NCBI RefSeq assembly: GCF_021023085.1
Contig: NZ_PGCK01000006.1
Span: 143,278-207,277, forward strand
From: Methanooceanicella nereidis
GTDB lineage: Archaea; Halobacteriota; Methanocellia; Methanocellales; Methanocellaceae
Length of the DNA stretch: 64,000 nucleotides
Reading direction: 5' to 3'
The notes beneath the pieces were generated by a model. That model made no database searches and had not been told where the DNA came from. It saw only the letters and a program-made list of their open reading frames with translations. Position 1 is the first letter of the stretch; every line of letters starts with the position of its first letter. This document shows, piece after piece, positions 17,840 through 27,511 of the stretch. The position numbers and the translations under genes were made by a program.

Positions 17840-19222
17840 TTAAAAAATATTGTATCTACTTTTTAAAGTGTTGAACCCTAACGAGCCTACATGCTCTTTT
17901 TCACGGTCCCTGAAGTAGTGGAATAAGAGTATGGCCGTCAGTATATACCCGCCGCAAGTACCGAGGAACGTAAGCAGATAATTACCGTTCTCAATTAGAA
18001 TACCGCTAATATAAGTGCTTGCGGATATTGCGAGGTAAGTGCCCGTAGACATCAATCCAAGGGCCAGGCCATGCTCCCTGGGATGTATCTGTTCCATCTG
18101 GAAACTGGTCGTCGCCGGCCCTGCCATGTTGATGAAGAACATATAGAAAATGTATGAGCAGGAAGCTACCACAAAATTAGTGGTGATAGCCATCAGGATC
18201 AAAAACGGCACTGAGATCACTTTTGTTACTACCGCGGACCTGACTTTTCCTATCCGGGATGCAAGATAGGGATTTATTATCAGGCCGAACATCATGAACC
18301 CGCCTGCAAAGGCTGATGCGAGGCCTATCTCGAACACGCCCACTTTTAGGACGTTCAGGAAGTATATGTTAAAGTACGGGACTATCATGCCCGAGCCGAT
18401 GCCGAATGTTATGCAGGTGATGACAAATCTGGATACGTCCCGCGAAATGCGGATGTTCTTTAGTGAAAACGGCTCATCACTGGTTATTCTTTCGGCATTA
18501 TTGTTTCTCAGCACCAGCATCAGTAGCCAGCCGATGGCCAGTAAAAGCACGGAGGCTATAAGCGTCATCTGATATATGTTACCCGTAATTGAGAGTTGCC
18601 TCCATAATCCCGGAACGAACCCTCCCACGGCACATCCTGCTATTGATGCCACCCACCCCAGCGTCGCATTAATGCTGTATACGTGGACGATATTCTCCTT
18701 GCTCGAGTTTTCTGCAAGCATGGGAGTGACGCAAACAGCCGCCACCGATATGAATATTCCCGTAGCGATAGGCGAAAATATCATTACGTAAGGCGATGTT
18801 GTAAGGTACATCGGCAGCGTGGCTATGACAAGCAGTAGCCCTGAGACCACCATTAGCGTCTTTCTATCCATCCGGTCACAAAGTATACCTGCCGGTATGG
18901 AAGCCGTTGACAGCGCAAAAGTATGCAGCGCTAAGACTAAGCCTAAAAAGGTCACCGGATATCCCAGTTCGAGTATGTACAGGTTGAATATTATACCGTA
19001 AATACCCGTATAAAGGCTTACCAGGAACGTACGGAATAACAAGAGCTTAACATTAAGATTGAATCGGCTTATTACACGGAGATAGTCCCTTATTATTATC
19101 TGCAACCCCCTCTTAACGAAGGTATACAGTAATATACTCAATCTTTTAAATCTTTCTGCTTCCATAAAAACCAATAATTTAGCTTTATTAACCGTATTTT
19201 TAACTTTTATCGGGCCATACAT
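17840..19222 (-). CDS. MFS transporter
   Basis: This is a major-facilitator protein of 460 residues with 12 predicted helices. The loop 2-3 motif reads GILCDRMDRKTLM (G-x3-D-R-x-D/G-R-K). A cytoplasmic leader of about 55 residues is longer than usual, and ATG 19165 (residue 20) is a possible alternative start. The overall sequence resembles euryarchaeal permeases of unknown substrate. No regulator or enzyme partner is adjacent. Confidence 0.85.
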   Translation of the reverse strand: MYGPIKVKNTVNKAKLLVFMEAERFKRLSILLYTFVKRGLQIIIRDYLRVISRFNLNVKLLLFRTFLVSLYTGIYGIIFNLYILELGYPVTFLGLVLALHTFALSTASIPAGILCDRMDRKTLMVVSGLLLVIATLPMYLTTSPYVMIFSPIATGIFISVAAVCVTPMLAENSSKENIVHVYSINATLGWVASIAGCAVGGFVPGLWRQLSITGNIYQMTLIASVLLLAIGWLLMLVLRNNNAERITSDEPFSLKNIRISRDVSRFVITCITFGIGSGMIVPYFNIYFLNVLKVGVFEIGLASAFAGGFMMFGLIINPYLASRIGKVRSAVVTKVISVPFLILMAITTNFVVASCSYIFYMFFINMAGPATTSFQMEQIHPREHGLALGLMSTGTYLAISASTYISGILIENGNYLLTFLGTCGGYILTAILLFHYFRDREKEHVGSLGFNTLKSRYNIF

Positions 19223-19338
19223 TTATTTTCATCCATTCAGCGCGAAACAACAATAAAAGAAGATAATTAATGAATAAAACCGTTTTACAAAAAAAATACA
19301 AAAGAGATCGGGACGTTCCCAATCTTAAGGTCTTATGA

Positions 19339-19803
19339 TTACCCCGTCATTTTAATTTCGGTTTTTACCAGACCCGTTAATGCAGCCCTATCCATCAGGA
19401 ATATAAAGGTTACTATTATCCAGGCACCCATGGTCAGGAATGCATACGCAGGGAACGGCCCTATATTGATCATGCATGGATAAAATGCCGCCAGTGCGTT
19501 TAACCCGGCATGCAGCATAGAGGCGAGGAGAACGCTCCTGCTGGTGCCGTTATATAACCAGGTCGTTATTATCGCGATACCGATTATGTTCGGGACGTAC
19601 CATTCAAAGGGGATCACACTTTGTGACGTATATGGCGAGAAGAATAACGGGACGCGCCATAACAGCCAGATCGGCCCCAAGATAAGACTGGATATAAGCG
19701 GGCCATATTTTTCCTGAATCCCTGGAAGAGCAAAACCCCTCCATCCGGGCTCTTCGTTTCCGCCGCCTACCAGCAATACAAAGATAAAGTTAACCGGATA
19801 CAT
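19339..19803 (-). pseudogene. Truncated CPBP intramembrane protease
   Basis: The 154-residue frame covers only the C-terminal half of a CPBP (CAAX protease/bacteriocin-processing) protein. It opens almost directly at the first catalytic motif, NEEPGWRGFALPGIQ, where family members normally carry 100 or more preceding residues. The second motif, normally W-x-x-WHxP, reads WLLWRVPLFF, so the key His is Arg (one base change, CAC to CGC). The third motif HAGLNA is intact. About 40 bp upstream lie CTTCGAGCC-type repeats, which may mark the truncation point. I call it a decayed gene; an intact relative lies at 31588-32490. Confidence 0.7.
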
Positions 19804-19839
19804 TTAGAAGGTTATATCATACAATAAAAAATTTTAATG

Positions 19840-19910
19840 GACCTTCGAGCCCCTCGAGCGCTTGTGGTGAAGAATAGTGGACCTTTGTGTACCTTTGCGA
19901 TAGACTTGAT
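19840..19910. repeat. Short CTTCGAGCC/CTTGTGGTG repeat copy
   Basis: The sequence GGACCTTCGAGCCCCTCGAG, followed by CGCTTGTGGTGAAGAATAGTGG, matches the repeat block at 16898-17165, including the -TGGTGAA(T)ATAGTGG- junction. It lies just upstream of the truncated CPBP gene. Confidence 0.65.
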
Positions 19911-19953
19911 TAAAAATGATCAGGCGTATATTAAAAAATTACAGGAAAGAGGA

Positions 19954-21357
19954 CTAAGTCCTCTGTAATATCACAGGAGGTTGTTCCGGTCTTAATTTTC
20001 CCCTCATCAGCGACGCTATCAGGCCTGCCACACAAAGGACCGCAAATATCGAGAACGACGCGGTTATGCTGGACATTAGCTGGCCGTGCATGTCCGGCGT
20101 TATCTGCACCCTTCCGATAAAGACCGACATCGTCAGCATCGCTATCCCGAGGCTCATCATCTGCCCTGTCAGCCTCATCGTGCTCACCATGCCCGATGCC
20201 ACGCCATAGTCACGCTTATCGACCGAACTCATTATCGCGTTCATGTTAGGCGACGAGAACAGGGCGAAGCCAAGGCCCATAAGCATCAATATCGCCACAA
20301 TGAACACAAGAGGAGTGCTCTCGTTAAGGAACATGAACAGGAACAGCCCTGCGGCCGTTATCCCCATTCCCGTCGAAGCAACTATCCTGGGCTCGATCCT
20401 GTCCGAAAGCTTGCCTGCGGCAGGAGAGAGTATAGCCTGTACCACGGGAGAAGAAATAAGGACAAGTCCCGCTATCTGAGGGCTTAAGCCCTGAATATAC
20501 TGCAGATACAGGCTCAGTAAGAAGCTTATCGCGAACGTCGCGCTATAGTTTATCAGGGCTGCCATGTTTGAGAACGTGAACGTGATATTGTTCCGGAATA
20601 TGCGTATGTTCAGCACGGGGTTACTGTTCCTGAGTTCCCACCAGGCGAAGATGATCATGCCCACAAGCCCTGCCAGAAGCCAGTATGCGCCGGATATGTC
20701 AGGAAGCACTGATAAGCCATACATCAAAGCGAACAGCATAACACCATAAAGCACACAGCCTGCCGTATCAAACCTGCCGGACCGTTCAGCATGCCAGTCT
20801 TCCTTCAGCCTGCGAAGTGCCAGAAGCAGAGAGACCATACATATGAGGACGTTCAGGATGAAGATATACCTCCATCCGGCATACTGGGTTATGATGCCGC
20901 CTAAGAACGGGCCCAGTGATAAGCCGGAATACACTATGCCCACGTTAATGCCAAGCACCTTACCCCTTTCCTTGAGAGGGAAGGACGCCGTCAGTATGGC
21001 GACTGACGTGCCGAATATCATAGCGCTTCCTATCCCCTGCAATATCCTGCAGGCTATCAGCATCAGCGCCGAATAGGATAATGCGGCCAGCAGCGTCGAA
21101 ATAGCGATAATGGCAAGGCCGCTGATGAATACTATCCGCCTGCCGTACATGTCGGCTATCTTCCCGAACGGGACTATGAATATGGCGGCGGATAAAAGAT
21201 ATGAGGTCACAACCCAGCCGAGAAGTATCGCATCCGCGCTGAACTCGGAGCCCATGACAGGGAGCGCGACGTTGACGGACGACGATAAAAACGGCGTTAT
21301 AAAGGAAGCCAGACCGGTGATAATGATTATGATACGTTTATCAATTTTTTCAGACAT
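19954..21357 (-). CDS. DHA2-family (EmrB/QacA-type) MFS exporter
   Basis: This is a 467-residue drug:H+ antiporter-type MFS protein with about 14 helices. It shows the DHA2 opening FITPFLSSSVNVALPVMG, then WVVTSYLLSAAIFIVPFG, GKIADMYGRR and LQGIGSAMIFGTS. It is strongly similar along its length to the exporter at 40810-42228, including the MLMGLGFALFSSPNMNAIMSS and YGVASGMVSTMR stretches, so the two are paralogues or xenologues. No regulator lies next to this copy, unlike the other. Confidence 0.9.
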   Translation of the reverse strand: MSEKIDKRIIIIITGLASFITPFLSSSVNVALPVMGSEFSADAILLGWVVTSYLLSAAIFIVPFGKIADMYGRRIVFISGLAIIAISTLLAALSYSALMLIACRILQGIGSAMIFGTSVAILTASFPLKERGKVLGINVGIVYSGLSLGPFLGGIITQYAGWRYIFILNVLICMVSLLLALRRLKEDWHAERSGRFDTAGCVLYGVMLFALMYGLSVLPDISGAYWLLAGLVGMIIFAWWELRNSNPVLNIRIFRNNITFTFSNMAALINYSATFAISFLLSLYLQYIQGLSPQIAGLVLISSPVVQAILSPAAGKLSDRIEPRIVASTGMGITAAGLFLFMFLNESTPLVFIVAILMLMGLGFALFSSPNMNAIMSSVDKRDYGVASGMVSTMRLTGQMMSLGIAMLTMSVFIGRVQITPDMHGQLMSSITASFSIFAVLCVAGLIASLMRGKLRPEQPPVILQRT

Positions 21358-21751
21358 GTATACACGCCTTCAATTCTCCGAAGAAATGATATTATAAAAG
21401 ATTTTTATTAGCATTCTTTGATTAATAAGCTTTACCATAACAGTTTACTTATGAGACCGTTAATGGTCATATCGTTCCATACGGCAAGTATCGCGGCGGT
21501 CGTAGTGACTGTTATATATGGTCCTGAAAAGCTCTTCCGAAAAGCTTAAGGGTTTTGTATTGCTCGCGCATAGAACATATTAGAACCTCGGGTGCTCTGT
21601 CCCGCAGCTTCTTAAATAAATAGGTCATTTCATCTTTGATCAACTCCACCATAAAGGCAACAAAGGAACACAAGCATAACCACATAAGACACAAAGGCGA
21701 TCAAGTAATACATTTAGTTATTCGGCTTTTTTGGGATGTTGTTTTTTGTGT
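21358..21751. other. Gene-free spacer with CACAAAGG repeats
   Basis: No supported gene is present. From about 21650 it carries AAAGGCAACAAAGGAACACA and ACATAAGACACAAAGGCGAT-type repeats in the opposite orientation to those at 16.9 kb. A frame of 60 codons here only translates repeat sequence. Confidence 0.55.
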
Positions 21752-22291
21752 TGTTCCTTTCGGATGGCAGGCGGACACATAACCTCACAAAAACACGGAA
21801 CCACAAAAATTTTTCAGATTTTAAGGGCACTAAAGCTCTAAAGGTTCGCTCACCAAATCACAAAGGCTCTAGTATCACCGTCAACGCACCAACGTCTCAA
21901 ACGCTCGACTCAACGCTCGAAGCGCACTAAGTCACTAACGCTAAAACAAGACACGAATCTCCCCAAACCACGAAATTTTAAACCCCGGTTTGTGTTGTAC
22001 CTGATTGATCCTCATATCCGGTATGCTTCAGTCGATCCATACGTCAACCGCGTTATTAAACTTTGGTGGTTTTGGGAAGGTTCGTGTCTTGTTTTAGCGT
22101 TAGTGGATTTGGGAATTTAGTGCGTTGAGTCGAGCGTTTGAGACCTTAGTGCGTTGACGGTGATACTAGAGCTTTAGTGGTTTCGTGAGTAAGTTTTTGG
22201 TGCTTTTGAGACCTTAAAAAATAATATAAAAATTTTAGTGTTTCCATGTTTTTGTGAGGTTATGTGTCCGCCTGCCATCCGGAAGGAATAA
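21752..22291. repeat. Large imperfect inverted repeat (~225-bp arms)
   Basis: The left arm (about 21752-21976) and right arm (about 22061-22291) are imperfect reverse complements around an unrelated centre of about 85 bp. Shared blocks include CGGATGGCAGGCGGACACAT with AACCTCACAAAAACA, CTAGTATCACCGTCAACGCA, GTCTCAAACGCTCGACTCAA and CACTAACGCTAAAACAAGAC. The arms are low-complexity, built of CACTAAAG/CTCAAACG-like units. There is no ORF and no transposase. It could fold into a giant hairpin or be a non-autonomous mobile element. Confidence 0.8.
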
Positions 22292-22502
22292 CCTAAAAAA
22301 CTTCATTCCAATGATCGGGGAGGAACAATAAGTTTCTCCATCCTTAAAACCCGAGCAAGAACCCCCACATCAAAGATTTCATGGTGATAAACCGTGTTCC
22401 CTCGTTGCCTTAGTGGTGAAATAGAAGATATAATTAAACTATAAATTATCAGGACACAACTAAGACCCGGGAGGTATCCATGAATACCGTATCTCTCGAT
22501 TA

Positions 22503-25208
22503 TTATCTTGGCGATAAATATTGCCTGAGCGCTTTTTCTATCTCGACCACTATGATGACCGTAAACGCTACAGGTATGATCACCAGCCAATCATTTAGCT
22601 CTAAAGCCGTTGTCCTGAAGATGAACTGCATCGGCTCCCAGTATATTATCGCTACCTGTGCTATCAGGGAAGCGACCACGCTAAAAAACAAGAATTTGTT
22701 TGAAAACGGGTCCATCCTGAACGCCGAGATCATTTCTGAGCGGGAGTTGAACACGTTGAATAATTGATAGAACACCATCGTTGTCAGAGCCACTGTCCGG
22801 GCTTTGTCGATACTGGCCCCCGAATTAAGCTGCCAGACAAATGCGGCCAGAGTCCCCAGCCCTAGCACGATGCCTATCACAATAAGCCTCTCCATCATCA
22901 GCCGGGAGATTATAGGCTCTTTCTGAGGCCTTGGCTTTTGATACTCTATTCCTTTCTCCGCAGGCTCGAAGGCCATGGCCACGTCCTGAATGCCGTTAGT
23001 CACCAGGTTCATCCATATGATCTGACCCGGGATAAGCGGTAAAGGAAGCCTCATGACAAGCGTCGAAAGTATAAGGATAACCTCCCCCAGGCCGCTCGAC
23101 AGCAGGAAAAGAATGACCTTTCTTATATTGGAGAATACGACCCTCCCCTCTTTAACGGCCGAAAAGATGCTCGCGAAATTATCATCCGTTATGACCATCT
23201 CTGCTGACTCTTTTGCCGCGTCGGTGCCGCTCCTTCCCATGGCTATGCCGATATGTGCAGCTTTTAAAGCGGGAGTGTCGTTAACGCCGTCCCCTGTGAC
23301 TGCTACGATCTCCCCCTTTTTTATAAGCTGCTGTACGATCCTTAGCTTGTGTATAGGTGATACGCGCGAATATACCGATACTTTATCCAGCTTTGAATAG
23401 AGGTCCTCATCGGATATGGATTCCAGTTCCTGGCCCGTAAACGCTTCTGCCTTGCCTTCCTCCGCGATATTTAGTTTTTTTGCGATAGAAACTGCGGTGA
23501 CCTTGTGGTCGCCTGTGACCATTATGACGCGTATGCCCGAGGACTTTGCCTGTTCTATAGCGGTGTAGACCTCTTCTCGGGGCGGGTCATACATGCCCTG
23601 CATGCCAAGGAAAACAGCGCCTTCTTCGATCATATGAGGCTCTATATCGATGACCTTTTCCGGAAACCGCTTATATGCCATCGCAAGAATCCTCAGTCCC
23701 CCTCTTGCCATTTCATCGTTGATGTCTTCAAGCTTTTTCATATCCAGAGGGGCTTGCCTGCCGTCCGGGTTTAATGCGCTGTCGCACATTTTTATTATCC
23801 GGTCCGGCGCGCCTTTGATGAACGCGATGTTATAGTCCACGTTTTTGTTACGGAACAGGCTTGCCATATACATTCGCTCTGATTCGAAGGGTATCTCGTC
23901 AACGCAGGTATAATCGATCAGCTCGACACCTTCCCGCAACCCAAATTTCATAGCAGAGACGATAAGGCTGACCTCTGTCGGGTCTCCCCTGGGCTTATAC
24001 ATCTCTTGCTCTTCATCGAACTCCAGACGCGATTCGTTGGAAAGAAGGCCTGCTCTCAGGCACATTTCCAATGCGGCGTTTTCCACACCTCCGGCTGCAG
24101 CATTCTCGGGCACTATCTCGCCGTCCGGAGAGAATCCGGTACCTTTTACGTCATAGAACCGGCCTCCGGAAAATATTTTTACGACGGTCATCTCATTTTT
24201 TGTCATCGTACCGGTCTTATCGGAAGCTATGACAGTAGTGCTGCCGAGCGTCTCGACGGCCGGAAGTTTTCTTATTATGGCATTCCTTTCGGCCATTCTG
24301 TTTACGCCTATTGCCATTGTGATAGTGACCACTATGGGCAGGCCTTCCGGGATCGCGCTTACTGCCAGGGCTATGCCGGTAAGAAGCATTTCAGCGAACG
24401 ATTTTCCGGACAGCATGCCTATGATTATCGCGATCACAGATACGCCCACGATAGCCAGGCCGATCTTCTGGCTCATGCGTTCAAGCCGGGCCTTGATAGG
24501 AGCCTCCGCGGGCTTTACGCTTGCGACCTGGTAGGATATCTGCCCAAGTTGTGTCTTCAGGCCGGTCGCGATCACGACACCTTTTCCTCTCCCGGATAAC
24601 ACGATCGTACCCATGAACGCGGAATTTATGATCTCTCCTGCGGGCGCGTTCTTATCGGCTATAGGGGCAGTACTTTTTCTAACAGGTTCGGATTCGCCCG
24701 TCAAAGCGGATTCGTCCGCTTCCAGGCGGATCACCTCGAACAGCCTCATGTCGGCCGGCACTTTTGTGCCCGAGGCCAGAAGCACTATGTCTCCCGGTAC
24801 GATGTTTTCGCTATCGATCTCTTCGACGATGTTATCCCTGACGACCGAAGCTTTTGGAGCCGCCAGGGACTTCAGGGCGCTTATCGCCTTTTCAGCCTTG
24901 AACTCCTGGAAAACGCCTATGATAGCGTTTATGAAGACGACTGCCAGTATTATTGCCGTATCCAGCAGATCTCCAAGCAGAGTGGTTATCACTGCCGCGA
25001 TGATCAAAACATATATAAGAGGGTCCATGAACTGGTGGACAATGATCTTAAAAATGCTGAACTCAGGGCCTTTTTCGATCGAGTTCTTACCATAGGTCTC
25101 GAGCCTTTTTTCAGCTTCTTCCTGCGAAAGACCCGAATGCCCTGTCTTTAATTCGGTGAAGATCTCATCGATCGTCTTTGCGTAATATATCTCTTCACCA
25201 GTGCCCAT
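22503..25208 (-). CDS. P-type cation-transporting ATPase (type II)
   Basis: This ATP-driven pump of 901 residues has the full P2-type layout. A cation-ATPase N-terminal domain comes first (about 5-75). The actuator TGES appears in DESALTGESEP, the phosphorylated Asp330 in DKTGTMT, and TGDGVND in the hinge. Ten membrane helices are predicted. Helix 4 has IPEGLPI as in SERCA/PMR1 Ca2+ pumps. Helix 6 reads NLVTNGIQD, with Asn where SERCA has its calcium-binding Asp800, so Ca2+ specificity is uncertain and Na+ or another cation is possible. It stands alone, convergent with the large inverted repeat. Confidence 0.93.
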   Translation of the reverse strand: MGTGEEIYYAKTIDEIFTELKTGHSGLSQEEAEKRLETYGKNSIEKGPEFSIFKIIVHQFMDPLIYVLIIAAVITTLLGDLLDTAIILAVVFINAIIGVFQEFKAEKAISALKSLAAPKASVVRDNIVEEIDSENIVPGDIVLLASGTKVPADMRLFEVIRLEADESALTGESEPVRKSTAPIADKNAPAGEIINSAFMGTIVLSGRGKGVVIATGLKTQLGQISYQVASVKPAEAPIKARLERMSQKIGLAIVGVSVIAIIIGMLSGKSFAEMLLTGIALAVSAIPEGLPIVVTITMAIGVNRMAERNAIIRKLPAVETLGSTTVIASDKTGTMTKNEMTVVKIFSGGRFYDVKGTGFSPDGEIVPENAAAGGVENAALEMCLRAGLLSNESRLEFDEEQEMYKPRGDPTEVSLIVSAMKFGLREGVELIDYTCVDEIPFESERMYMASLFRNKNVDYNIAFIKGAPDRIIKMCDSALNPDGRQAPLDMKKLEDINDEMARGGLRILAMAYKRFPEKVIDIEPHMIEEGAVFLGMQGMYDPPREEVYTAIEQAKSSGIRVIMVTGDHKVTAVSIAKKLNIAEEGKAEAFTGQELESISDEDLYSKLDKVSVYSRVSPIHKLRIVQQLIKKGEIVAVTGDGVNDTPALKAAHIGIAMGRSGTDAAKESAEMVITDDNFASIFSAVKEGRVVFSNIRKVILFLLSSGLGEVILILSTLVMRLPLPLIPGQIIWMNLVTNGIQDVAMAFEPAEKGIEYQKPRPQKEPIISRLMMERLIVIGIVLGLGTLAAFVWQLNSGASIDKARTVALTTMVFYQLFNVFNSRSEMISAFRMDPFSNKFLFFSVVASLIAQVAIIYWEPMQFIFRTTALELNDWLVIIPVAFTVIIVVEIEKALRQYLSPR

Positions 25209-25366
25209 AATCAGGATTTTATGATTATGACTTTATGAATGATACCTGTTTTAATAATAGGTTTAATTTCCAATACCCGAATTTGTCATAAAAAAATGTT
25301 ATATCCCCCGGAGCTTGATGGGTAAGATATACAGGCACATGGAAAAGCCTTCCGGCTGCAGAGAAT

Positions 25367-26173
25367 TTAACCGGGCTTCCTGAAATATAAGCAGTAAAAA
25401 TTACCGTCCATCATATACTCGACTTTTACATCCTGCATTTCTCCCGGTACAAGATCCACAGGTACCTCTGCCCGTTCTTCAAGCTGCCCGAGGTCTTTGA
25501 AGATAGAGCTCCATACGACGTTCTTACTTACCGCCTCCATTGCTTTCTTAGACTCGTCGGCGATCAATATCTTAGTCCCGGGTTTTGCCACGCGTATCAT
25601 TTCACTTATCGCTTTTGTCCTGTCGTTGAAAAAATTTATGCCGCCGACATGAAAAACGGAGTCGAACGACCCGTCCATGAATGGGAGCCGCTCTGCGTTA
25701 CCAAGAAAAAGTTCGGATCTTAGTCCCCATTTTTTCATGTTTCTCCTGCACTTCATGAGCATGCCCCATGAAAGGTCGAGACCATAAAAACGGCAGGTTT
25801 CAGGCAGGTATCTTATATTGGCCCCTGTGCCTATTGACACTTCAAGTACTTTATCCCCGCCTTTTATCCCGAGGTTCTTGAGATATTCTTTGCGCACTTC
25901 ATTGAAATTTTTCCTATTTAGAAAACCGTACAGTTTTATCGCAATATCGTAAAACGGGGCATAGCGATCATAAAATCGCCGGAGCTTTTTATTCAGGCCG
26001 GATATTTCATGGTCTTCTACAAAAATAGGTATACCGTCACGTATCGGGAATATTTTTCCTGAAACGGGGTTAACTAATGCTTCTTTAACCTTCCCGGCCC
26101 CTCTGATCGTGGTTAATTCCAGAGGCTCATAGGTGTCGGGATCGCAGAGCAAAGATACTGTGTCGGGCATCAT
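25367..26173 (-). CDS. SAM-dependent methyltransferase with Trm112-like N-terminus
   Basis: The protein has 268 residues. Residues 1-50 (SLLCDPDTYEPL...PVSGKIFPIRDGIPIF) resemble the small Trm112/YcaR-like domain that precedes many methyltransferases, but with only one of the usual cysteines. A class I Rossmann methyltransferase follows, with motif I VLEVSIGTGANI, then YGLDLS and NAERLPFMDGSFD. It is related to the ubiquinone-biosynthesis-type (UbiE) group; the substrate is unknown. The frame opens at a TTG (26185), and ATG 26173 is preferred. It is a distant relative of the gene at 44447-45259. Confidence 0.85.
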   Translation of the reverse strand: MMPDTVSLLCDPDTYEPLELTTIRGAGKVKEALVNPVSGKIFPIRDGIPIFVEDHEISGLNKKLRRFYDRYAPFYDIAIKLYGFLNRKNFNEVRKEYLKNLGIKGGDKVLEVSIGTGANIRYLPETCRFYGLDLSWGMLMKCRRNMKKWGLRSELFLGNAERLPFMDGSFDSVFHVGGINFFNDRTKAISEMIRVAKPGTKILIADESKKAMEAVSKNVVWSSIFKDLGQLEERAEVPVDLVPGEMQDVKVEYMMDGNFYCLYFRKPG

Positions 26174-26370
26174 GGATAATTTCAATTTTTTATTATATTA
26201 TAATCGATATATAAATAAAGTTCATCAATAAAAACAGAGTAGATGAAAAAGAAATCGTGTTCATTGAGCTATAAAGCTCATTTTTTAATGTCACAAATAT
26301 GTCGTGTCCTGTTATTTTGCAGTCACATTTGACAGTTTTTCGTCACGTTGCCATATTCTTCCCGGTATGA

Positions 26371-26750
26371 TTTATCCGTAAGATCCCCTGCATACTTATT
26401 ACGAGAGGAAGCAATGGACTGAACGGGCTTCTGATAAAAGAGTTTGTAGAGCGTTCCCGGATAATGAAGTGATCGACCGCACTATCATTAATGCGTGGGA
26501 AGATGACAGGATCGTTAGAATGGTTGAAAAAACTGGCATAAAGATAATAATGGCATGCAAAACAACTGACGTCTGTCCCGCTTTTCTTTCGATATCCGCG
26601 ACATGGGCCGGATATGATGTATATGCTGTCATAGATGCCTAAGGTACATGGAACCGGCCGGTTGAAGAAGCGGCTATGATGAGCATGGCCGTGGCCGATA
26701 TCAAAACAACGACATCTGTAGCCGTCTCCGCTGAGCTTCAACATGACTGA
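26371..26750 (+). pseudogene. Decayed isochorismatase-family hydrolase (YcaC-like)
   Basis: Conceptual translation gives IPCILITRGSNGLNGLLI-KEF. After a -1 frameshift near 26453 it continues FPDNEVIDRTIINAWEDD, a TTDVCPAF segment with the catalytic Cys, and GYDVYAVIDA. An in-frame TAA (26640-26642) then replaces the serine codon of the usual DASGTW. It continues GTWNRPVEEAAMMSMAVADI and ends VAVSAELQHD before a TGA at 26748-26750. These blocks match YcaC-type hydrolases in order. The N-terminal third with the catalytic Asp is missing. One frameshift, one stop and the truncation make it non-functional. Confidence 0.8.
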
Positions 26751-27069
26751 AAAAACGATACGGGTTAAAACCTTGCAAAGCTATTTGGAGAAAGGCTTGG
26801 ACCGTACGGATTTTTACTCAAGAGTTATTCTGTAAGTATAAAAGATAAAGTAAAATATGTAAATATTCGAAATCGTTTAAAAAATCATAATATAAAGGAG
26901 AAAAGATGAGATATCGTCAAAACGATTGAGGTGGTTATAAATTTCCGGATCTTTCCCCTACAATATTTTTACGATATTATGATAAAAACTTTCTCTCCCG
27001 ATAAGTAAACTTATGTCCGGAAGCACAGGAAATGATTGATATAGTGTTAAAATAAAGATTACATTTTAT
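26751..27069. other. Gene-free spacer
   Basis: No gene is seen. The second half is AT-rich and probably carries the promoter of the lipoprotein gene at 27070, but no single TATA box stands out. Confidence 0.4.
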
Positions 27070-27492
27070 ATGAGACCTCGCAAGTCAATCATCCTGATCT
27101 CTTTAGTCATCGGAATATGTCTTTCCGGATGTCTGGACGCCCCGGATAAAAAAGTGTCGATCACCCCGGAGGCCACGGCCACAGTAAAAGCCACGGTAAT
27201 GCCGGCGATCAATGAAGGGGATGTGATCATAGGTACATGGCAGTGGATAGATAACAGAAATATCGATAACAAAGTGGAATACGTTTTCAAGACAGACGGC
27301 ACTTTCACCAGATACGACAGCGCTAACGGCATTAAAAATTATAAAGGAAAATGGACTAAAGCAGATGATAAAAAATACCATCTTGTATATGCAGAGCCGT
27401 CACCGGGATACGTCAGTGAGAACCTGTATTATAATGAGAACATGGACCGCCTGTATACTGAAATTTACCAGTTCCTGGATAGAAAAACATAA
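27070..27492 (+). CDS. Small secreted lipoprotein, lipocalin-like
   Basis: The protein has 140 residues. A basic start (RPRK), a hydrophobic stretch and the lipobox CLSGC at about residue 20 mark an exported lipoprotein. After a Thr/Ala-rich linker a beta-rich domain of about 90 residues begins IIGTWQWIDNRN and continues YVFKTDGTFTRYD...YKGKWTKADD. This is the pattern of small lipocalin-like or META-like extracellular domains common in methanogens. Its layout resembles the lipoprotein at 46095-46577. A T-run right after the stop probably ends the transcript. Ligand unknown. Confidence 0.75.
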   Translation: MRPRKSIILISLVIGICLSGCLDAPDKKVSITPEATATVKATVMPAINEGDVIIGTWQWIDNRNIDNKVEYVFKTDGTFTRYDSANGIKNYKGKWTKADDKKYHLVYAEPSPGYVSENLYYNENMDRLYTEIYQFLDRKT

Positions 27493-27511
27493 ATTTTTTT
27501 ATATTAGTATC

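Noticed and set aside
21512..21694. A 60-codon minus-strand frame
   Set aside because: It runs into the CACAAAGG repeats and has no ribosome-binding site or homology.
24006..24599. A 197-codon plus-strand frame
   Set aside because: It is antisense to the P-type ATPase and has a biased, unprotein-like composition.
26343..26744. A 133-codon minus-strand frame
   Set aside because: It is antisense to the isochorismatase pseudogene, whose conserved residues explain the sequence better.
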